In this document: piece by piece, positions 1-9,115 of the stretch
Numbering within the stretch: the stretch's first letter is position 1
Layout: each line of letters begins with the position of its first letter
Assembly (NCBI GenBank): GCA_013289475.1
Contig: JABCZW010000013.1
Location: 1-54,843, forward strand
DNA length: 54,843 nucleotides
Origin: Bacteroidota bacterium
GTDB taxonomy: Bacteria; Bacteroidota; Bacteroidia; JABEUT01
Reading direction: 5' to 3'
Translations under genes and position numbers: made by a program
Notes under the pieces: generated by a model
What the model was told of the DNA's origin: nothing
The model's input: only the letters and a program-made list of their open reading frames with translations
Databases searched by the model: none

Positions 1-2
1 AC

Positions 3-1052
3 GAATCGAATGGCTCGGTTTACTTTGATATAAATAGTTACCAGAAAGAACATAATTATGGGCAGTTATCAGGCAGGGTCACTGAAGACCTTTTACATAA
101 TACACGCGAACTTGATGGGCAGAGCGAAAAAAGAAGCCCGATAGATTTTGCATTATGGAAGAAAGCATCGCCTGAACATATTATGCATTGGCCATCGCCA
201 TGGGGAGAAGGTTTCCCGGGCTGGCATATAGAATGCTCTGCTATGAGTCGCAAATACCTGGGCGAAACATTTGATATACATGGCGGCGGCATGGATTTAC
301 TATTTCCCCACCACGAATGCGAAATAGCACAATCAATAGGTAGTAGTGGCAAGCAACCTGTACGTTATTGGATGCATAATAATATGCTTACCATTAACGG
401 GCAAAAAATGGGCAAATCGTTAAATAACTTCATTAACCTGGATGAGTTATTTACCGGCAAACATAAACTGCTGGAGCAAGCCTATACCCCAATGACCTTA
501 CGTTTTTGCATGTTACAAAGCCATTACCACAACCCAATAGATTTTTCGAACAAAGGATTACAGGATGCTGAAAAAGGGTTAGCGAAACTCAGCGAAACCT
601 TTTTGCTTTTGCGTGATATGAAATGGGTCGAAACACCTGTTAATGCAGATGTAGAAAAAGAGCTATCTAACTTCGGGGCGGAATGTACCGATGCCATGAA
701 TGATGACTTAAATACAGCAATAGTTATCTCTCACATGTTTCAATGCGCTGCACACGTAAACCGTTTTCATGCTTCGGGCAAGACCGAAGGTGTTAGTGAA
801 AAGACATTTGAAAGCTTCAAAAAGGCTTTTGCTACTTACTTTACCGATATACTTGGTTTGATTGCAGAAGAAAAGAATACCAGCAATGAAGATTTCGACA
901 ACCTTGTAAATACCTTGATTGAGGCGCGTACTGAGGCTAAACAAAAGAAAGACTTTACATTGAGTGACACCATAAGAAACATACTATCTAAATTTGTAAT
1001 ATTACAAGATTCAGCCACAACAACTGTTTGGAAACATGAACGGAAAAAGTAA
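3..1052 (+). CDS. cysS: Cysteinyl-tRNA synthetase, 3' part
   Basis: Charges tRNA-Cys with cysteine in the cytoplasm. The frame is open from base 3, so the N-terminal part with the HIGH motif lies outside the window. Visible are [10 protein letters not shown], the zinc-site segments WHIECSAMS and [11 protein letters not shown] (family zinc ligands Cys, His and Glu), the [13 protein letters not shown] block and a KMSKS-type signature in the form KMGKS ([10 protein letters not shown]). The C-terminal helical region follows to the stop. About 349 residues are present of roughly 490 usual in the family. The last 17 bases overlap the next gene, suggesting translational coupling. Truncation is only by the window edge. 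Confidence 0.96.
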   Translation, partial: ESNGSVYFDINSYQKEHNYGQLSGRVTEDLLHNTRELDGQSEKRSPIDFALWKKASPEHIMHWPSPWGEGFPGWHIECSAMSRKYLGETFDIHGGGMDLLFPHHECEIAQSIGSSGKQPVRYWMHNNMLTINGQKMGKSLNNFINLDELFTGKHKLLEQAYTPMTLRFCMLQSHYHNPIDFSNKGLQDAEKGLAKLSETFLLLRDMKWVETPVNADVEKELSNFGAECTDAMNDDLNTAIVISHMFQCAAHVNRFHASGKTEGVSEKTFESFKKAFATYFTDILGLIAEEKNTSNEDFDNLVNTLIEARTEAKQKKDFTLSDTIRNILSKFVILQDSATTTVWKHERKK

Positions 1053-2076
1053 AATCATTTCAACTGCTTTAGCAGTAGTTTTAATAATAGCTTTCTTTAT
1101 GGGAGGTTGTAACAGTGGTTGTAACCACCCTACTCCACCCCATGCCGATACTACTCATTCACAAACAACACAAAACTTTACTGTTCCCAAGTTCAGTGCC
1201 GATTCTGCATATAAATACACCAAAGAGCAAGTTGATTTTGGCCCGCGTATTCAAGGAAGCAAGGCTCATGAAAAGTGCCTGCAGTTTATACTTGCTAAAC
1301 TTAAAGCCGATAGCCTTACAGTTACAGTTCAGAAATCGAATGCGAAGACTTTTGATGGAAAAACATTTGACTTTGAAAATATAATTGCATCATCGCAACC
1401 GGCAAATCCTGTGCGTATATTATTATGTACCCACTGGGATACCAGGCCATTTGCAGATGCCGATACCGTTGACCCTAAAGGCACATTTGACGGTGCCGAT
1501 GACGGTGCCAGCGGCGTAGCTGAATTACTTGAAATTGCACGTAATTTAAAAAAGGCTAGTATTTCTATAGGTATAGACCTTGTATTCCTTGATATTGAAG
1601 ATTACGGCCAAGAAGCAGGCAACCCTGCCGATGGTAAATACCCCGAAATGGAAGACAGCTGGTGCCTGGGCTCACAATACTGGGCAAAAAACATTCCTTC
1701 TAACTATGCACCGCGTTTTGGAATATTACTTGATATGGTTGGCGGAAAGAATGCAGTATTTCCAAGAGAAGGCACAGGAATGCATTATGCATCTGATATA
1801 GTTAATAAGGTTTGGGGCATTGCCGGCAAATTAGGTTATGGTAATTACTTTACCAGCGATGTTACTGGTATGACCACGGATGACCACCTTTATATAAACA
1901 AGATTGCGAACATACCTACTATTGATATTGTGCATTATGAAATACTGCACAGCGATTATCCATATTGGCACCATAAGCACAGCGATAATATGAGTGTGAT
2001 AGACACTTCTACCATGCACATGGTTGGTAGCGTACTTTGGAACGTTATTTACCAGGAAGGAGCGCCTAAATCGTAA
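1036..2076 (+). CDS. M28-family lipoprotein, glutaminyl-peptide cyclotransferase-like
   Basis: Likely a zinc-dependent M28-fold enzyme of the type II glutaminyl cyclase group, which turns N-terminal Gln of exported proteins into pyroglutamate; an aminopeptidase role is the alternative. The N-terminus has a hydrophobic segment ending in FMGGC (Cys25), a loose lipobox that fits a lipoprotein. Zinc-site motifs are CTHWDTRPF (about 130), DGADDGASGVAE (about 153), DIEDYGQE (about 187) and HHKHSDN near 312. The length of 346 residues fits the cyclase-like branch. It starts inside the cysS end. Several secreted proteins in this window would expose Gln after signal cleavage, which supports the cyclase reading, but that remains an inference. 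Confidence 0.8.
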   Translation: MNGKSKIISTALAVVLIIAFFMGGCNSGCNHPTPPHADTTHSQTTQNFTVPKFSADSAYKYTKEQVDFGPRIQGSKAHEKCLQFILAKLKADSLTVTVQKSNAKTFDGKTFDFENIIASSQPANPVRILLCTHWDTRPFADADTVDPKGTFDGADDGASGVAELLEIARNLKKASISIGIDLVFLDIEDYGQEAGNPADGKYPEMEDSWCLGSQYWAKNIPSNYAPRFGILLDMVGGKNAVFPREGTGMHYASDIVNKVWGIAGKLGYGNYFTSDVTGMTTDDHLYINKIANIPTIDIVHYEILHSDYPYWHHKHSDNMSVIDTSTMHMVGSVLWNVIYQEGAPKS

Positions 2077-2077
2077 T

Positions 2078-2644
2078 CTATTTCTTCTTTTTCTTCCAGC
2101 AATCATCAATATGGTCGTCGACCATACCAACTGCCTGCATAAAGGCATAGCATATTGTTGAGCCACGAAATTTGAATCCGCGCTTGCCCATGTCTTTACT
2201 CATGGCATCGCTTACGGCTGTGGTCGGAGGAACATCTTTTAATGATTTGCGTTTATTTACAATTGGTTTACCACCAACAAATCCCCACACATATTTATCA
2301 AATGAGCCAAATTCTTTTTGAATTTCAAGAAACCGATTTGCATTGTTAATAGCAGCTTCAATCTTCAGTCTGTTGCGTATTATGCCTTCATCCTGCATAA
2401 GTGCATCAAACTTCCTTTTATCAAACTTCGATACTTTTTTAGCATCAAAATTGGCAAATGCCTTACGGAAGTTCTCGCGTTTTTTCAATACGGTAAGCCA
2501 GCTAAGTCCTGCCTGGAAGCTCTCTAATACAAGAAACTCAAATAGCTTCTGATCATCATGTACGGGTGTCCCCCACTCTTTATCGTGGTATTCAATGTAA
2601 ATGGCTTCTTTGATGCTCCAGCCACAACGGATTTTCTCCTTCAT
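2078..2644 (-). CDS. tag: DNA-3-methyladenine glycosylase I
   Basis: Removes 3-methyladenine from alkylated DNA as the first step of base excision repair. The family zinc site is complete: Cys7 in RCGW, His20 in EYHDKEWG, and His178 and Cys182 in DDHIDDCW. The core segments LFEFLVLESFQAGLSW and FGSFDKYVWGFV match the Tag family, and 188 residues is the usual length. The C-terminus is a short lysine run. It converges with the M28 gene, with one base between the two stop codons. No clear promoter element is visible upstream. Confidence 0.95.
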   Translation of the reverse strand: MKEKIRCGWSIKEAIYIEYHDKEWGTPVHDDQKLFEFLVLESFQAGLSWLTVLKKRENFRKAFANFDAKKVSKFDKRKFDALMQDEGIIRNRLKIEAAINNANRFLEIQKEFGSFDKYVWGFVGGKPIVNKRKSLKDVPPTTAVSDAMSKDMGKRGFKFRGSTICYAFMQAVGMVDDHIDDCWKKKKK

Positions 2645-2709
2645 ATAAAATCAATTATTTATAATACATAGAACTATTGTTTACTTTTTACCGTATTTAT
2701 CTGAAATAT

Positions 2710-2997
2710 TTATTTACCCATATTGAAAGCAAAAATTGCACATATTATAGCGATTAAAGTACTAAGTGATAGGATATTTGAGATTTTTTTAAGAGAATTT
2801 TTATCTTTGTTTTTCCAATACAGAGTCCACTCACTTATAGCCATATGCTTCATCATTCCAAGGTATTGTTTGCCAAACGTTTTTGACAAACTAAACATTG
2901 AATATTTTGTTTGATTTTGATTATTTAATATTATCCAATTAATTGCCCATCTCGCTAAAAACAAAAGAATTGAAACAATTAAAAAAAGTGGGTACAT
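2710..2997 (-). CDS. Small two-helix membrane protein, unknown
   Basis: A 95-residue protein that I do not recognise. It has one hydrophobic segment at residues 2-22 and a second at about 74-92, separated by a polar, lysine- and aromatic-rich stretch. The ATG at 2997 lies 49 bases after the antiporter stop on the same strand, so it may be the last gene of that unit, ahead of tag. Lysine- and asparagine-rich composition is more AT-biased than its neighbours. It could be a chance reading frame, but the membrane topology and position argue for a real gene. Confidence 0.5.
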   Translation of the reverse strand: MYPLFLIVSILLFLARWAINWIILNNQNQTKYSMFSLSKTFGKQYLGMMKHMAISEWTLYWKNKDKNSLKKISNILSLSTLIAIICAIFAFNMGK

Positions 2998-3046
2998 ACT
3001 ATATTTAAACTTTTAAATGTATCTGAAATCCTCACAAATTGCATTA

Positions 3047-4504
3047 TTATTGGGAAGTCTTAGAAATAGCAATCTTCTTTCTACCGTTCACCCAATTTAT
3101 CAGGTCGAGTAAAGGGCCTGTCATAAACGTAGTAGCAAGTGCCATTAATACCATCATGGCAAATACTTCCGGTGATAATATCCCTAAATCATAACCTATA
3201 TTCAACACAATAAGCTCCATAAGCCCACGTGTATTCATAAGTGCACCAAGGGTTAGGGAATTACTCCAACTTTGCCCAACTATCTTAGCAGAAACTGCCG
3301 TACCTATAAATTTACCCGATACCGCAACCAGCATAATAAAACCAAATGCGACCCATGCAGAAGGTTCGTTAAGTAAACCCATTTGCGTGCGCAAACCTGT
3401 AAAAGCAAAAAATATTGGGAGCAGTACCAAAACGCTTACGTCTTCTATCTTTTCAGTTATCTTTTTTCTAAAATCGAGGTTATGTGGCATTATGACTCCT
3501 GCCAGGAAAGCACCAAATAAGGCATGTATACCAATTAGCTCAGTAAAATATGCCGATGAAAGTAAAATAAAAAAAGCAATAGATATGACTACCTTGCCTG
3601 GTTCATGCTTTTTTAACTGGTCCGCGGATAATTTTTGAAGTATTGGTCTGACAACATAAAGCATCCCGACAACAAACAATATGGCAAGTATTATTGTAAA
3701 TAAGGAACTGGTAATATCTCCGGCCTTTGCAATTGCAATTATTACCGCCAGCATACACCATGCCATAAGATCATTTGTGGCAGCGCTCATAATTGCCATG
3801 GACCCAATAGGAGTTTTTGTCATTCCCCTCTCCTGCAAAATACGCGCCAATACCGGAAAGGCCGTTATACTCACCGAAATACCAATAAACAAACTAAAAG
3901 CAAGAAATCCAACTCCATCGGGGCCGAAAGATGGGTAGAGATAATATGCGAGGCCAACGCCCAACAGGAATGGCACCACAATACTTGCAATACTTACAGT
4001 TAGCGCGTCACCGGCTTTGCTAATTATTACATCAATATCTAAATCCATACCAATAATGAACATAAAAAACGCAAGCCCTATCTGGCTTAGAAATAATAAT
4101 GTGTTGAGTGAATCGGAGGGAAAAAGGAATTGAAAAAAATGCGGAAAGAATACTTTCAATACCGAGGGCCCTAACACAATACCTGCTATAATTTCACCGA
4201 TAACCATTTGTTGCCCCAGCATTCTTAACAGGGCGCTAAACACACGCGATGCTGCGATAATCACCAGAATCTGTAACAGCAATAAACTGAGCGGATGCTT
4301 TATATTTTCTTTAAATTGTTCTATCGCCTGCGATATACCTGTTATCGGCACAGCAACTTTTGATACATTTTGATTTGCCAATATAGGTTGTATTGTTACT
4401 GCTTTAGGTTTAACCGGCAGTTGCATTCCCATGCTGACAATCTTCCAAAGTCCACCCAAAAACAAAACCAATAAAACAATAATAAATAGTAGCGATTTCC
4501 TCAT
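3047..4504 (-). CDS. Cation/proton antiporter (CPA2 family)
   Basis: Inner-membrane antiporter exchanging Na+ or K+ for protons, in the NapA/KefB-type CPA2 family. After an N-terminal helix (residues 5-25) and a polar stretch of about 45 residues, a core of roughly 12 hydrophobic helices follows, with GEIIAGIVLGPSVLK near 105 and a TNDLMAWCML helix about the middle. No C-terminal RCK/TrkA nucleotide-binding domain is present; the protein ends soon after the last helix. The extra N-terminal helix plus linker is longer than in a minimal antiporter. It lies 55 bases downstream of the GT-C gene. Ion specificity cannot be told from sequence alone. Confidence 0.88.
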   Translation of the reverse strand: MRKSLLFIIVLLVLFLGGLWKIVSMGMQLPVKPKAVTIQPILANQNVSKVAVPITGISQAIEQFKENIKHPLSLLLLQILVIIAASRVFSALLRMLGQQMVIGEIIAGIVLGPSVLKVFFPHFFQFLFPSDSLNTLLFLSQIGLAFFMFIIGMDLDIDVIISKAGDALTVSIASIVVPFLLGVGLAYYLYPSFGPDGVGFLAFSLFIGISVSITAFPVLARILQERGMTKTPIGSMAIMSAATNDLMAWCMLAVIIAIAKAGDITSSLFTIILAILFVVGMLYVVRPILQKLSADQLKKHEPGKVVISIAFFILLSSAYFTELIGIHALFGAFLAGVIMPHNLDFRKKITEKIEDVSVLVLLPIFFAFTGLRTQMGLLNEPSAWVAFGFIMLVAVSGKFIGTAVSAKIVGQSWSNSLTLGALMNTRGLMELIVLNIGYDLGILSPEVFAMMVLMALATTFMTGPLLDLINWVNGRKKIAISKTSQ

Positions 4505-4559
4505 AAAAACATTATCATTCTTTAATTAAACACATCTTCACTTTAAAATATAAAGCTAC

Positions 4560-5993
4560 CTATTTTTTTTGAAAATCAAAATGTAATTTATACAATACCC
4601 ATCCTTCAGGCATGTCATCTATTTTAACCAGTACATAGCTCTTATTTAAGTACTCCCAGTTTATCATTGGGTTCTTATTCTTATACTCTTCCGAAAATTG
4701 CTTTACATTGAATAATACAAGTGCATTAGTATCTTTATTCTTCAAGGTATCAATCTTAACCTGCGACATGTTAATTATATTGCCTTTATACCCATAGCTC
4801 TTCAATGCCATATCAATTGAGAATGTGTAGAGGGTTGAATTGGAATATTTGAGCATTTCTGCGGCAACCTGCTTTTCTGTTTTATTGTCAGTATAAAATG
4901 AGTTGAACACTTTGTAGAACAGACCTAATTGAACAATCAACACAAAAACAATACCATACTTAAGCCATTCCTTTTTAAGTAAATATTTATGTATTACATT
5001 ATAGCCCGGAAATAAGGCCACTACAACCAAAGGGAAAGAAAGTAGTAAAAACCGCATATTCTGAAATGGGATACCCGCAAGAAACAGAGCATACAATATA
5101 ATGGAACTGACAAGCGCGCCGATCTTCATGTCTTTAATTTGCCATCTTATTTTCAAGCAAACGATCAAAAACACAATTCCCGCAAAGTATATTGCCGGGT
5201 GAAGCAAATTAAAAAATGCATAGAGAAGATTAAAAAATGAATAAGAGGATATGCCTTCTATAGTATTGAACTTATTACGAAAAAAATTAAGCGGAGACCA
5301 TGACAGAACCCATTCGTGGTATAGAAAGCCCAGTGGATTATGACTTCTGATTAAGAAATGCGGCGTAAATAATGCGACCACAATACATAAGGCGGCAAGA
5401 AAACTAAAAAACCTGAAATTTTTGAAGAATTTAATACCAATAACGATTGCCGGTGCAAGCAGTACAATAAACGCAGCGTACCTTGTAGCAATGGCTGCAG
5501 CAAAAAAGAGAACAAACAACAAAAAACTCTTGCTTGTAACCGACCTCTTATACTTTTCGAAATAATACCATGCAGCCACTACAAAAAATATACTCAGGCT
5601 ATCGGACATTACAACCAATGAAGCTCTGAGCATGTATGGCGACAACAGAAAAAACAGGAACACATATAATCTTGCCCAAATCCTTTCTGAAGGGAATATG
5701 AGAAAAATTATCTTTTCAATATAAATAGCAGCGAGTACTAATGAAAGAACAGATATGAATTGTAAGGCAAACGGAAGTGGAATTACAAAAGAAAAAACTG
5801 ACCCAGTTAAAGGGTATATAATAGGCCAAAAGTAATCTCCGGGGTTTGCACCCGACCTGAAGAATTCATTTAAGCATTTGGTATAACGCAGGTATTCGTA
5901 ACTGTCCTGTCCGTATAATCCATTAAAAGCGGTTATCCATAAAAAAGCAAGTACTGTAATAAAAAAGAGTCCGTACCATTTTAACTCTTTCAT
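4560..5993 (-). CDS. GT-C type membrane glycosyltransferase (GT39/ArnT-like)
   Basis: Polytopic inner-membrane protein with the layout of lipid-linked-sugar glycosyltransferases. A short N-terminal helix is followed by an extracytoplasmic loop with the acidic motif GQDSYEYLRY (residues about 29-38), typical of the DxY or DE signature in the catalytic first loop. Around ten more hydrophobic helices follow, then a soluble C-terminal domain of about 90 residues. It starts two bases after the MFS gene stop, so the two are co-transcribed. The donor is probably a polyprenyl-phosphate sugar and the acceptor an envelope lipid, glycan or protein; neither can be named. Confidence 0.7.
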   Translation of the reverse strand: MKELKWYGLFFITVLAFLWITAFNGLYGQDSYEYLRYTKCLNEFFRSGANPGDYFWPIIYPLTGSVFSFVIPLPFALQFISVLSLVLAAIYIEKIIFLIFPSERIWARLYVFLFFLLSPYMLRASLVVMSDSLSIFFVVAAWYYFEKYKRSVTSKSFLLFVLFFAAAIATRYAAFIVLLAPAIVIGIKFFKNFRFFSFLAALCIVVALFTPHFLIRSHNPLGFLYHEWVLSWSPLNFFRNKFNTIEGISSYSFFNLLYAFFNLLHPAIYFAGIVFLIVCLKIRWQIKDMKIGALVSSIILYALFLAGIPFQNMRFLLLSFPLVVVALFPGYNVIHKYLLKKEWLKYGIVFVLIVQLGLFYKVFNSFYTDNKTEKQVAAEMLKYSNSTLYTFSIDMALKSYGYKGNIINMSQVKIDTLKNKDTNALVLFNVKQFSEEYKNKNPMINWEYLNKSYVLVKIDDMPEGWVLYKLHFDFQKK

Positions 5994-5995
5994 TA

Positions 5996-7183
5996 CTACG
6001 AAGCCTTTTTGAGGGTTGAAAGTGAAACACTAAACAGCAGGTACAAAACAACTAACAGAGCAGCAGCACCCGCAATAAAGAACACATAAACCGAACCAAA
6101 TTTATACCAGACAAAACCCGCAAGACTACTTGCCACGAGCGTACAGACACTCTGTAGTCCCGAGAATACGCCAACCGCAACTCCAACATCCTTCTTGTCG
6201 CATACGTTACTTATCCATGCCTTTGATATTCCATCCGTGCAAGCATAATAAAGCCCATATAATAAGAACAGAACAACATATGCTATGGTTGTTGTAGTAT
6301 ACGCCATTCCGAAATAAACGACGCTAAAAACGACCAGCCCTATAAGCAGCATAGGTTTCAATCCTACCTTATCGCCCACAATACCAATTGGGAAAGCAGA
6401 GAGCGCAAAAACAAGATTATAAAAAATGTAAATCACAATTACTCTCAAGTCTCCCATCCCGGCTTCTTTCATTTTAAGTATCAGAAAGGCATCGGCACTA
6501 TTGAACAGGGCAAAAAACAATAAACCTGCAACTAACGCTTTATAGGCCGGAGTACTTTCCTTCCAATATTTAAACTGAGAGAAGAAGCCAATTTTATCTT
6601 TTTTAGGTGCATCAACCTGCTTTGCTTTATCTTTTAGCCTAAGGGTAAGAAGAACTACAAATATCCCCGGGAAGAATGATATGTAAAAAAGCGACTTGTA
6701 TTCCCCGTGATGGAAATACAAATAGAGCAATGCTATTGATGGTCCTATTGCCGCACCAACCGTATCCATAGCTCTGTGGAATCCGAATACCTTGCCCCTA
6801 TCTCCGTGCGCCGACTCATCAGCCAGTATAGCATCCCGTGGAGCAGTCCTAATACCTTTACCAAGCCTTTCTAATGTGCGGGAAAACAAAACCCATATCG
6901 GGTTAACAAACATTACAAGCATGGGCTTTGAAATAGCGCTCAAAGCATAACCCCATTTAACAAACAAAGCGCGCTTACTTGTTTTATCAGATATCTTGCC
7001 AAAATACCCCTTGCTTAAGCTCGAAGTAGCTTCAGCAAGCCCTTCTAATATGCCAATATACAGAACCGAAAATCCAATTGATTTCAGGTAGATAGGCATA
7101 ATAGGCAATAGCATTTCGCTCGCTATGTCATTTAACAAGCTGACAAGCGACAATACCAGTATCGTTCTTGTAATTGCTTTCAT
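5996..7183 (-). CDS. MFS transporter
   Basis: Twelve-helix major facilitator carrier of 395 residues. The ATG at 7183 is preferred over an in-frame TTG two codons upstream. Motif-A-like residues appear in GYFGKISDKTSKR (about 60-73), and GKGIRTAPRDAILADES follows helix 4, a segment shared by a subgroup of uncharacterised bacterial MFS proteins that I read as having the N-terminal motif SLLNDIASEMLLPIMP. The substrate is unknown. The gene is 77 bases below ilvE, separated by an AT-rich inverted repeat, and runs into the GT-C gene with a two-base gap. Confidence 0.85.
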   Translation of the reverse strand: MKAITRTILVLSLVSLLNDIASEMLLPIMPIYLKSIGFSVLYIGILEGLAEATSSLSKGYFGKISDKTSKRALFVKWGYALSAISKPMLVMFVNPIWVLFSRTLERLGKGIRTAPRDAILADESAHGDRGKVFGFHRAMDTVGAAIGPSIALLYLYFHHGEYKSLFYISFFPGIFVVLLTLRLKDKAKQVDAPKKDKIGFFSQFKYWKESTPAYKALVAGLLFFALFNSADAFLILKMKEAGMGDLRVIVIYIFYNLVFALSAFPIGIVGDKVGLKPMLLIGLVVFSVVYFGMAYTTTTIAYVVLFLLYGLYYACTDGISKAWISNVCDKKDVGVAVGVFSGLQSVCTLVASSLAGFVWYKFGSVYVFFIAGAAALLVVLYLLFSVSLSTLKKAS

Positions 7184-7212
7184 CAGCAAAAGCAGAAAGT
7201 TCGTAAAGGTTG

Positions 7213-7262
7213 AAAGTTTATAAAGTTTTTTTGACTTTTCACTTTATAACTTTATAAACTTT
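7213..7262 (-). terminator. AT-rich inverted repeat at the ilvE 3' end
   Basis: Perfect 15-base arms, AAAGTTTATAAAGTT at 7213-7227 and its complement at 7248-7262, enclose a 20-base loop. The right arm overlaps the ilvE stop codon. A run of T lies in the loop on the plus strand. The position suits a weak terminator or mRNA 3' end for ilvE, but the stem is almost free of G-C pairs, so it may be a protein-binding or repeat-derived element instead. Confidence 0.4.
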
Positions 7263-8325
7263 AAACTATAGTGTTCCAGTTATTCTTATCAGGTGCCACA
7301 CCCAGGCGAATATCAGAAAGGCGCTGCTTTATCGTTAATGAAACATTGCTATCCTTTACCGTTGGCAAGGTGTAATCTTTGCCTTTAATATGTATTACCT
7401 GTATAGGGGCAACAACAGCAGCAGTGCCGGTACCAAATGCTTCCTGCAAGGTGCCATTCTCAAATCCACTCACTAATTCCTTTGCACCAATCTTGCGTTC
7501 TTCTACTTTATAACCCATATCCTTAGCAATGGTTATAAACGAATCGCGGGTAACGCCATCCAAAATAGAATCGGATAAAGGCGGAGTTACCACCACACCA
7601 TTTACAAGAAACATCACATTCATTGTGCCTGATTCTTCTATATTCAATTCAGCTGAACCATCGGTCCATAATACCTGGTCAAAACCCTCTTTGCGAGCCA
7701 AGCTCGACGGGTAAAAAGCACCACCATAATTACCTGCACACTTAGCTGAACCTGTCCCGCCCCTGGCAGCACGCCTGTACTTATCTTCCACCTTTACTTT
7801 CAAGGGATTAGAATAATAAGGACCTACCGGGCCGGTGAATATTATGAACTTATATTCTTCTGCTACCTTAACACCAAAACGTTCTTCCGATGCAAATACA
7901 AATGGCCTTATATATAACGATGATCCTTCATTTGCAGGCACCCAATCAGCATCGGCTTTCACAAGTGCCTTTACTGCCTCACTAAACCGTTCGAAAGACA
8001 TGGCAGGTATACACATACGCTCCATTGACCGGCAAAATCTTTCGTAGTGTTTATCCATCCTGAATATGGATATATTCCCCTCTTTCATTTTAAAGGCTTT
8101 CATTCCTTCAAAAACTATCTGTCCATAATGCAGGGCAAGCATAGTAGGCGATATTTCAATATGTCCGAACGGAACTATAGACGAGGGGCCCCACTCTTCA
8201 TTTAAATAATCTGACAATAACATGTGGTCAGATATAATACTACCAAAAGGGAGCTTATCGAAATCTACTTCTGAAAGGCGGCTATTCTTAGTCTTTTCTA
8301 CTGTAATCTTTTCGGTGGCAATCAT
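7261..8325 (-). CDS. ilvE: Branched-chain amino acid aminotransferase
   Basis: PLP enzyme of fold type IV that interconverts valine, leucine and isoleucine with their 2-oxoacids using glutamate/2-oxoglutarate. Lys195 in GTGSAKCAGNYGG is the PLP-binding residue; YGQIVFEGMKAF (about 67-78) and EESGTMNVMF (about 230) are family blocks, and the late GTGTAAVVAPI block is present. The length of 354 residues fits the larger, eukaryote-like/BCAT class. A near-consensus -7 element TATCCTTG lies on the minus strand at 8368-8375. The branched-chain E1 enzyme near 43.4 kb would use the 2-oxoacids made here. Confidence 0.95.
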   Translation of the reverse strand: MIATEKITVEKTKNSRLSEVDFDKLPFGSIISDHMLLSDYLNEEWGPSSIVPFGHIEISPTMLALHYGQIVFEGMKAFKMKEGNISIFRMDKHYERFCRSMERMCIPAMSFERFSEAVKALVKADADWVPANEGSSLYIRPFVFASEERFGVKVAEEYKFIIFTGPVGPYYSNPLKVKVEDKYRRAARGGTGSAKCAGNYGGAFYPSSLARKEGFDQVLWTDGSAELNIEESGTMNVMFLVNGVVVTPPLSDSILDGVTRDSFITIAKDMGYKVEERKIGAKELVSGFENGTLQEAFGTGTAAVVAPIQVIHIKGKDYTLPTVKDSNVSLTIKQRLSDIRLGVAPDKNNWNTIV

Positions 8326-8413
8326 AAATCAGGGTTATTTTTATTCTGTCTCTCTATACCTATACTACAAGGATAAGAATTTTTGTTGTAATAAGTATAA
8401 TCATAGGGTAAAA

Positions 8414-8446
8414 TTTGCTCATTGCACCATTTAATGCCTATCTTTA
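8414..8446 (+). promoter_or_regulatory. Bacteroidota-type promoter of the Cys/His/Met-rich gene
   Basis: TTTG at 8414-8417 and TATCTTTA at 8439-8446 are 21 bases apart and fit the -33/-7 pair TTTG and TAnnTTTG with one mismatch. The start codon at 8473 is 26 bases downstream. Confidence 0.5.
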
Positions 8447-8472
8447 CTCTATAAACCAAAAATAATATTACT

Positions 8473-8955
8473 ATGATTATAGTTGCTTGTACCCTGCTAG
8501 CTCTGCTTGTAATTGTTTCAGGAATGAAACTACTGGCCCAAACCAATAAGGATAGCCTTGGTAATCTGTATAAATACGTTTCATGGATTGTTATTGTAAT
8601 AGGATTCTTATGCCTTATTTGTTGTGGCATGCATTGTGCCATGAAGTGCTGCCACCATGGCGACCGTTGCAAAATGGAAAACAGGTGCGATATGGATGAT
8701 GATGATGACGGAGGATGCTATATGATGCACCACCACCATGGAATGGGTGGCGGATGTATGATGCATAGGGAATGCTGTAATGGTATGAGTGGCGGAAGCT
8801 GCAACGATATGGGCGGAAACTGCAAAGAAAGTTCAGAATGCCATGATGGCGATTCTAAGTGTAATATGAATATAGGCGATGGCGGAAGCTGCCCTATGAT
8901 GAAGGATGGGCATTGTGCAAAGGGAGATTCTGCCTGCACCAATATGAAGAAGTAA
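8473..8955 (+). CDS. Cys/His/Met-rich membrane-anchored protein, probable metal binder
   Basis: A 160-residue protein I do not recognise as a named family. Two hydrophobic segments (about 1-17 and 36-54) are followed by about 100 residues that are extraordinarily rich in possible metal ligands; the whole protein has about 20 Cys, 10 His and 17 Met. Clusters include CCHHGDRC, MMHHHHGMGGGCMMH, RECC and repeated GGSC/GGNC/DGHC units, plus a DDDDD run. With two helices the tail would sit on the same side as the N-terminus. Such composition suggests binding of copper, zinc or another soft metal, but no enzyme motif is visible. It has its own promoter and a strong terminator, so it is monocistronic. 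Confidence 0.75.
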   Translation: MIIVACTLLALLVIVSGMKLLAQTNKDSLGNLYKYVSWIVIVIGFLCLICCGMHCAMKCCHHGDRCKMENRCDMDDDDDGGCYMMHHHHGMGGGCMMHRECCNGMSGGSCNDMGGNCKESSECHDGDSKCNMNIGDGGSCPMMKDGHCAKGDSACTNMKK

Positions 8956-8976
8956 TACTTGCTTAATGAAATATAG

Positions 8977-9005
8977 AGTCCCGCATCTCTGCGGGACTTT
9001 TTTAT
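8977..9005 (+). terminator. Rho-independent terminator
   Basis: Stem AGTCCCGC (8977-8984) and GCGGGACT (8991-8998) with a six-base loop, followed by a T-rich tail. It lies 21 bases after the stop of the Cys/His/Met-rich gene. Confidence 0.9.
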
Positions 9006-9085
9006 TTACTGTCAATTACAAATGTATAATGTGAATAATACAACTTACTTCTAAAAATGTATAATAACAGCTATGCAGTGAATTT

Positions 9086-9093
9086 TATCTTTG
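9086..9093 (+). promoter_or_regulatory. -7 promoter element TATCTTTG
   Basis: Exact TAnnTTTG match 22 bases before the ATG at 9116. I see no good TTTG at the expected -33 spacing. Confidence 0.55.
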
Positions 9094-9115
9094 TGCCTGC
9101 AAAAAAACATATTTA

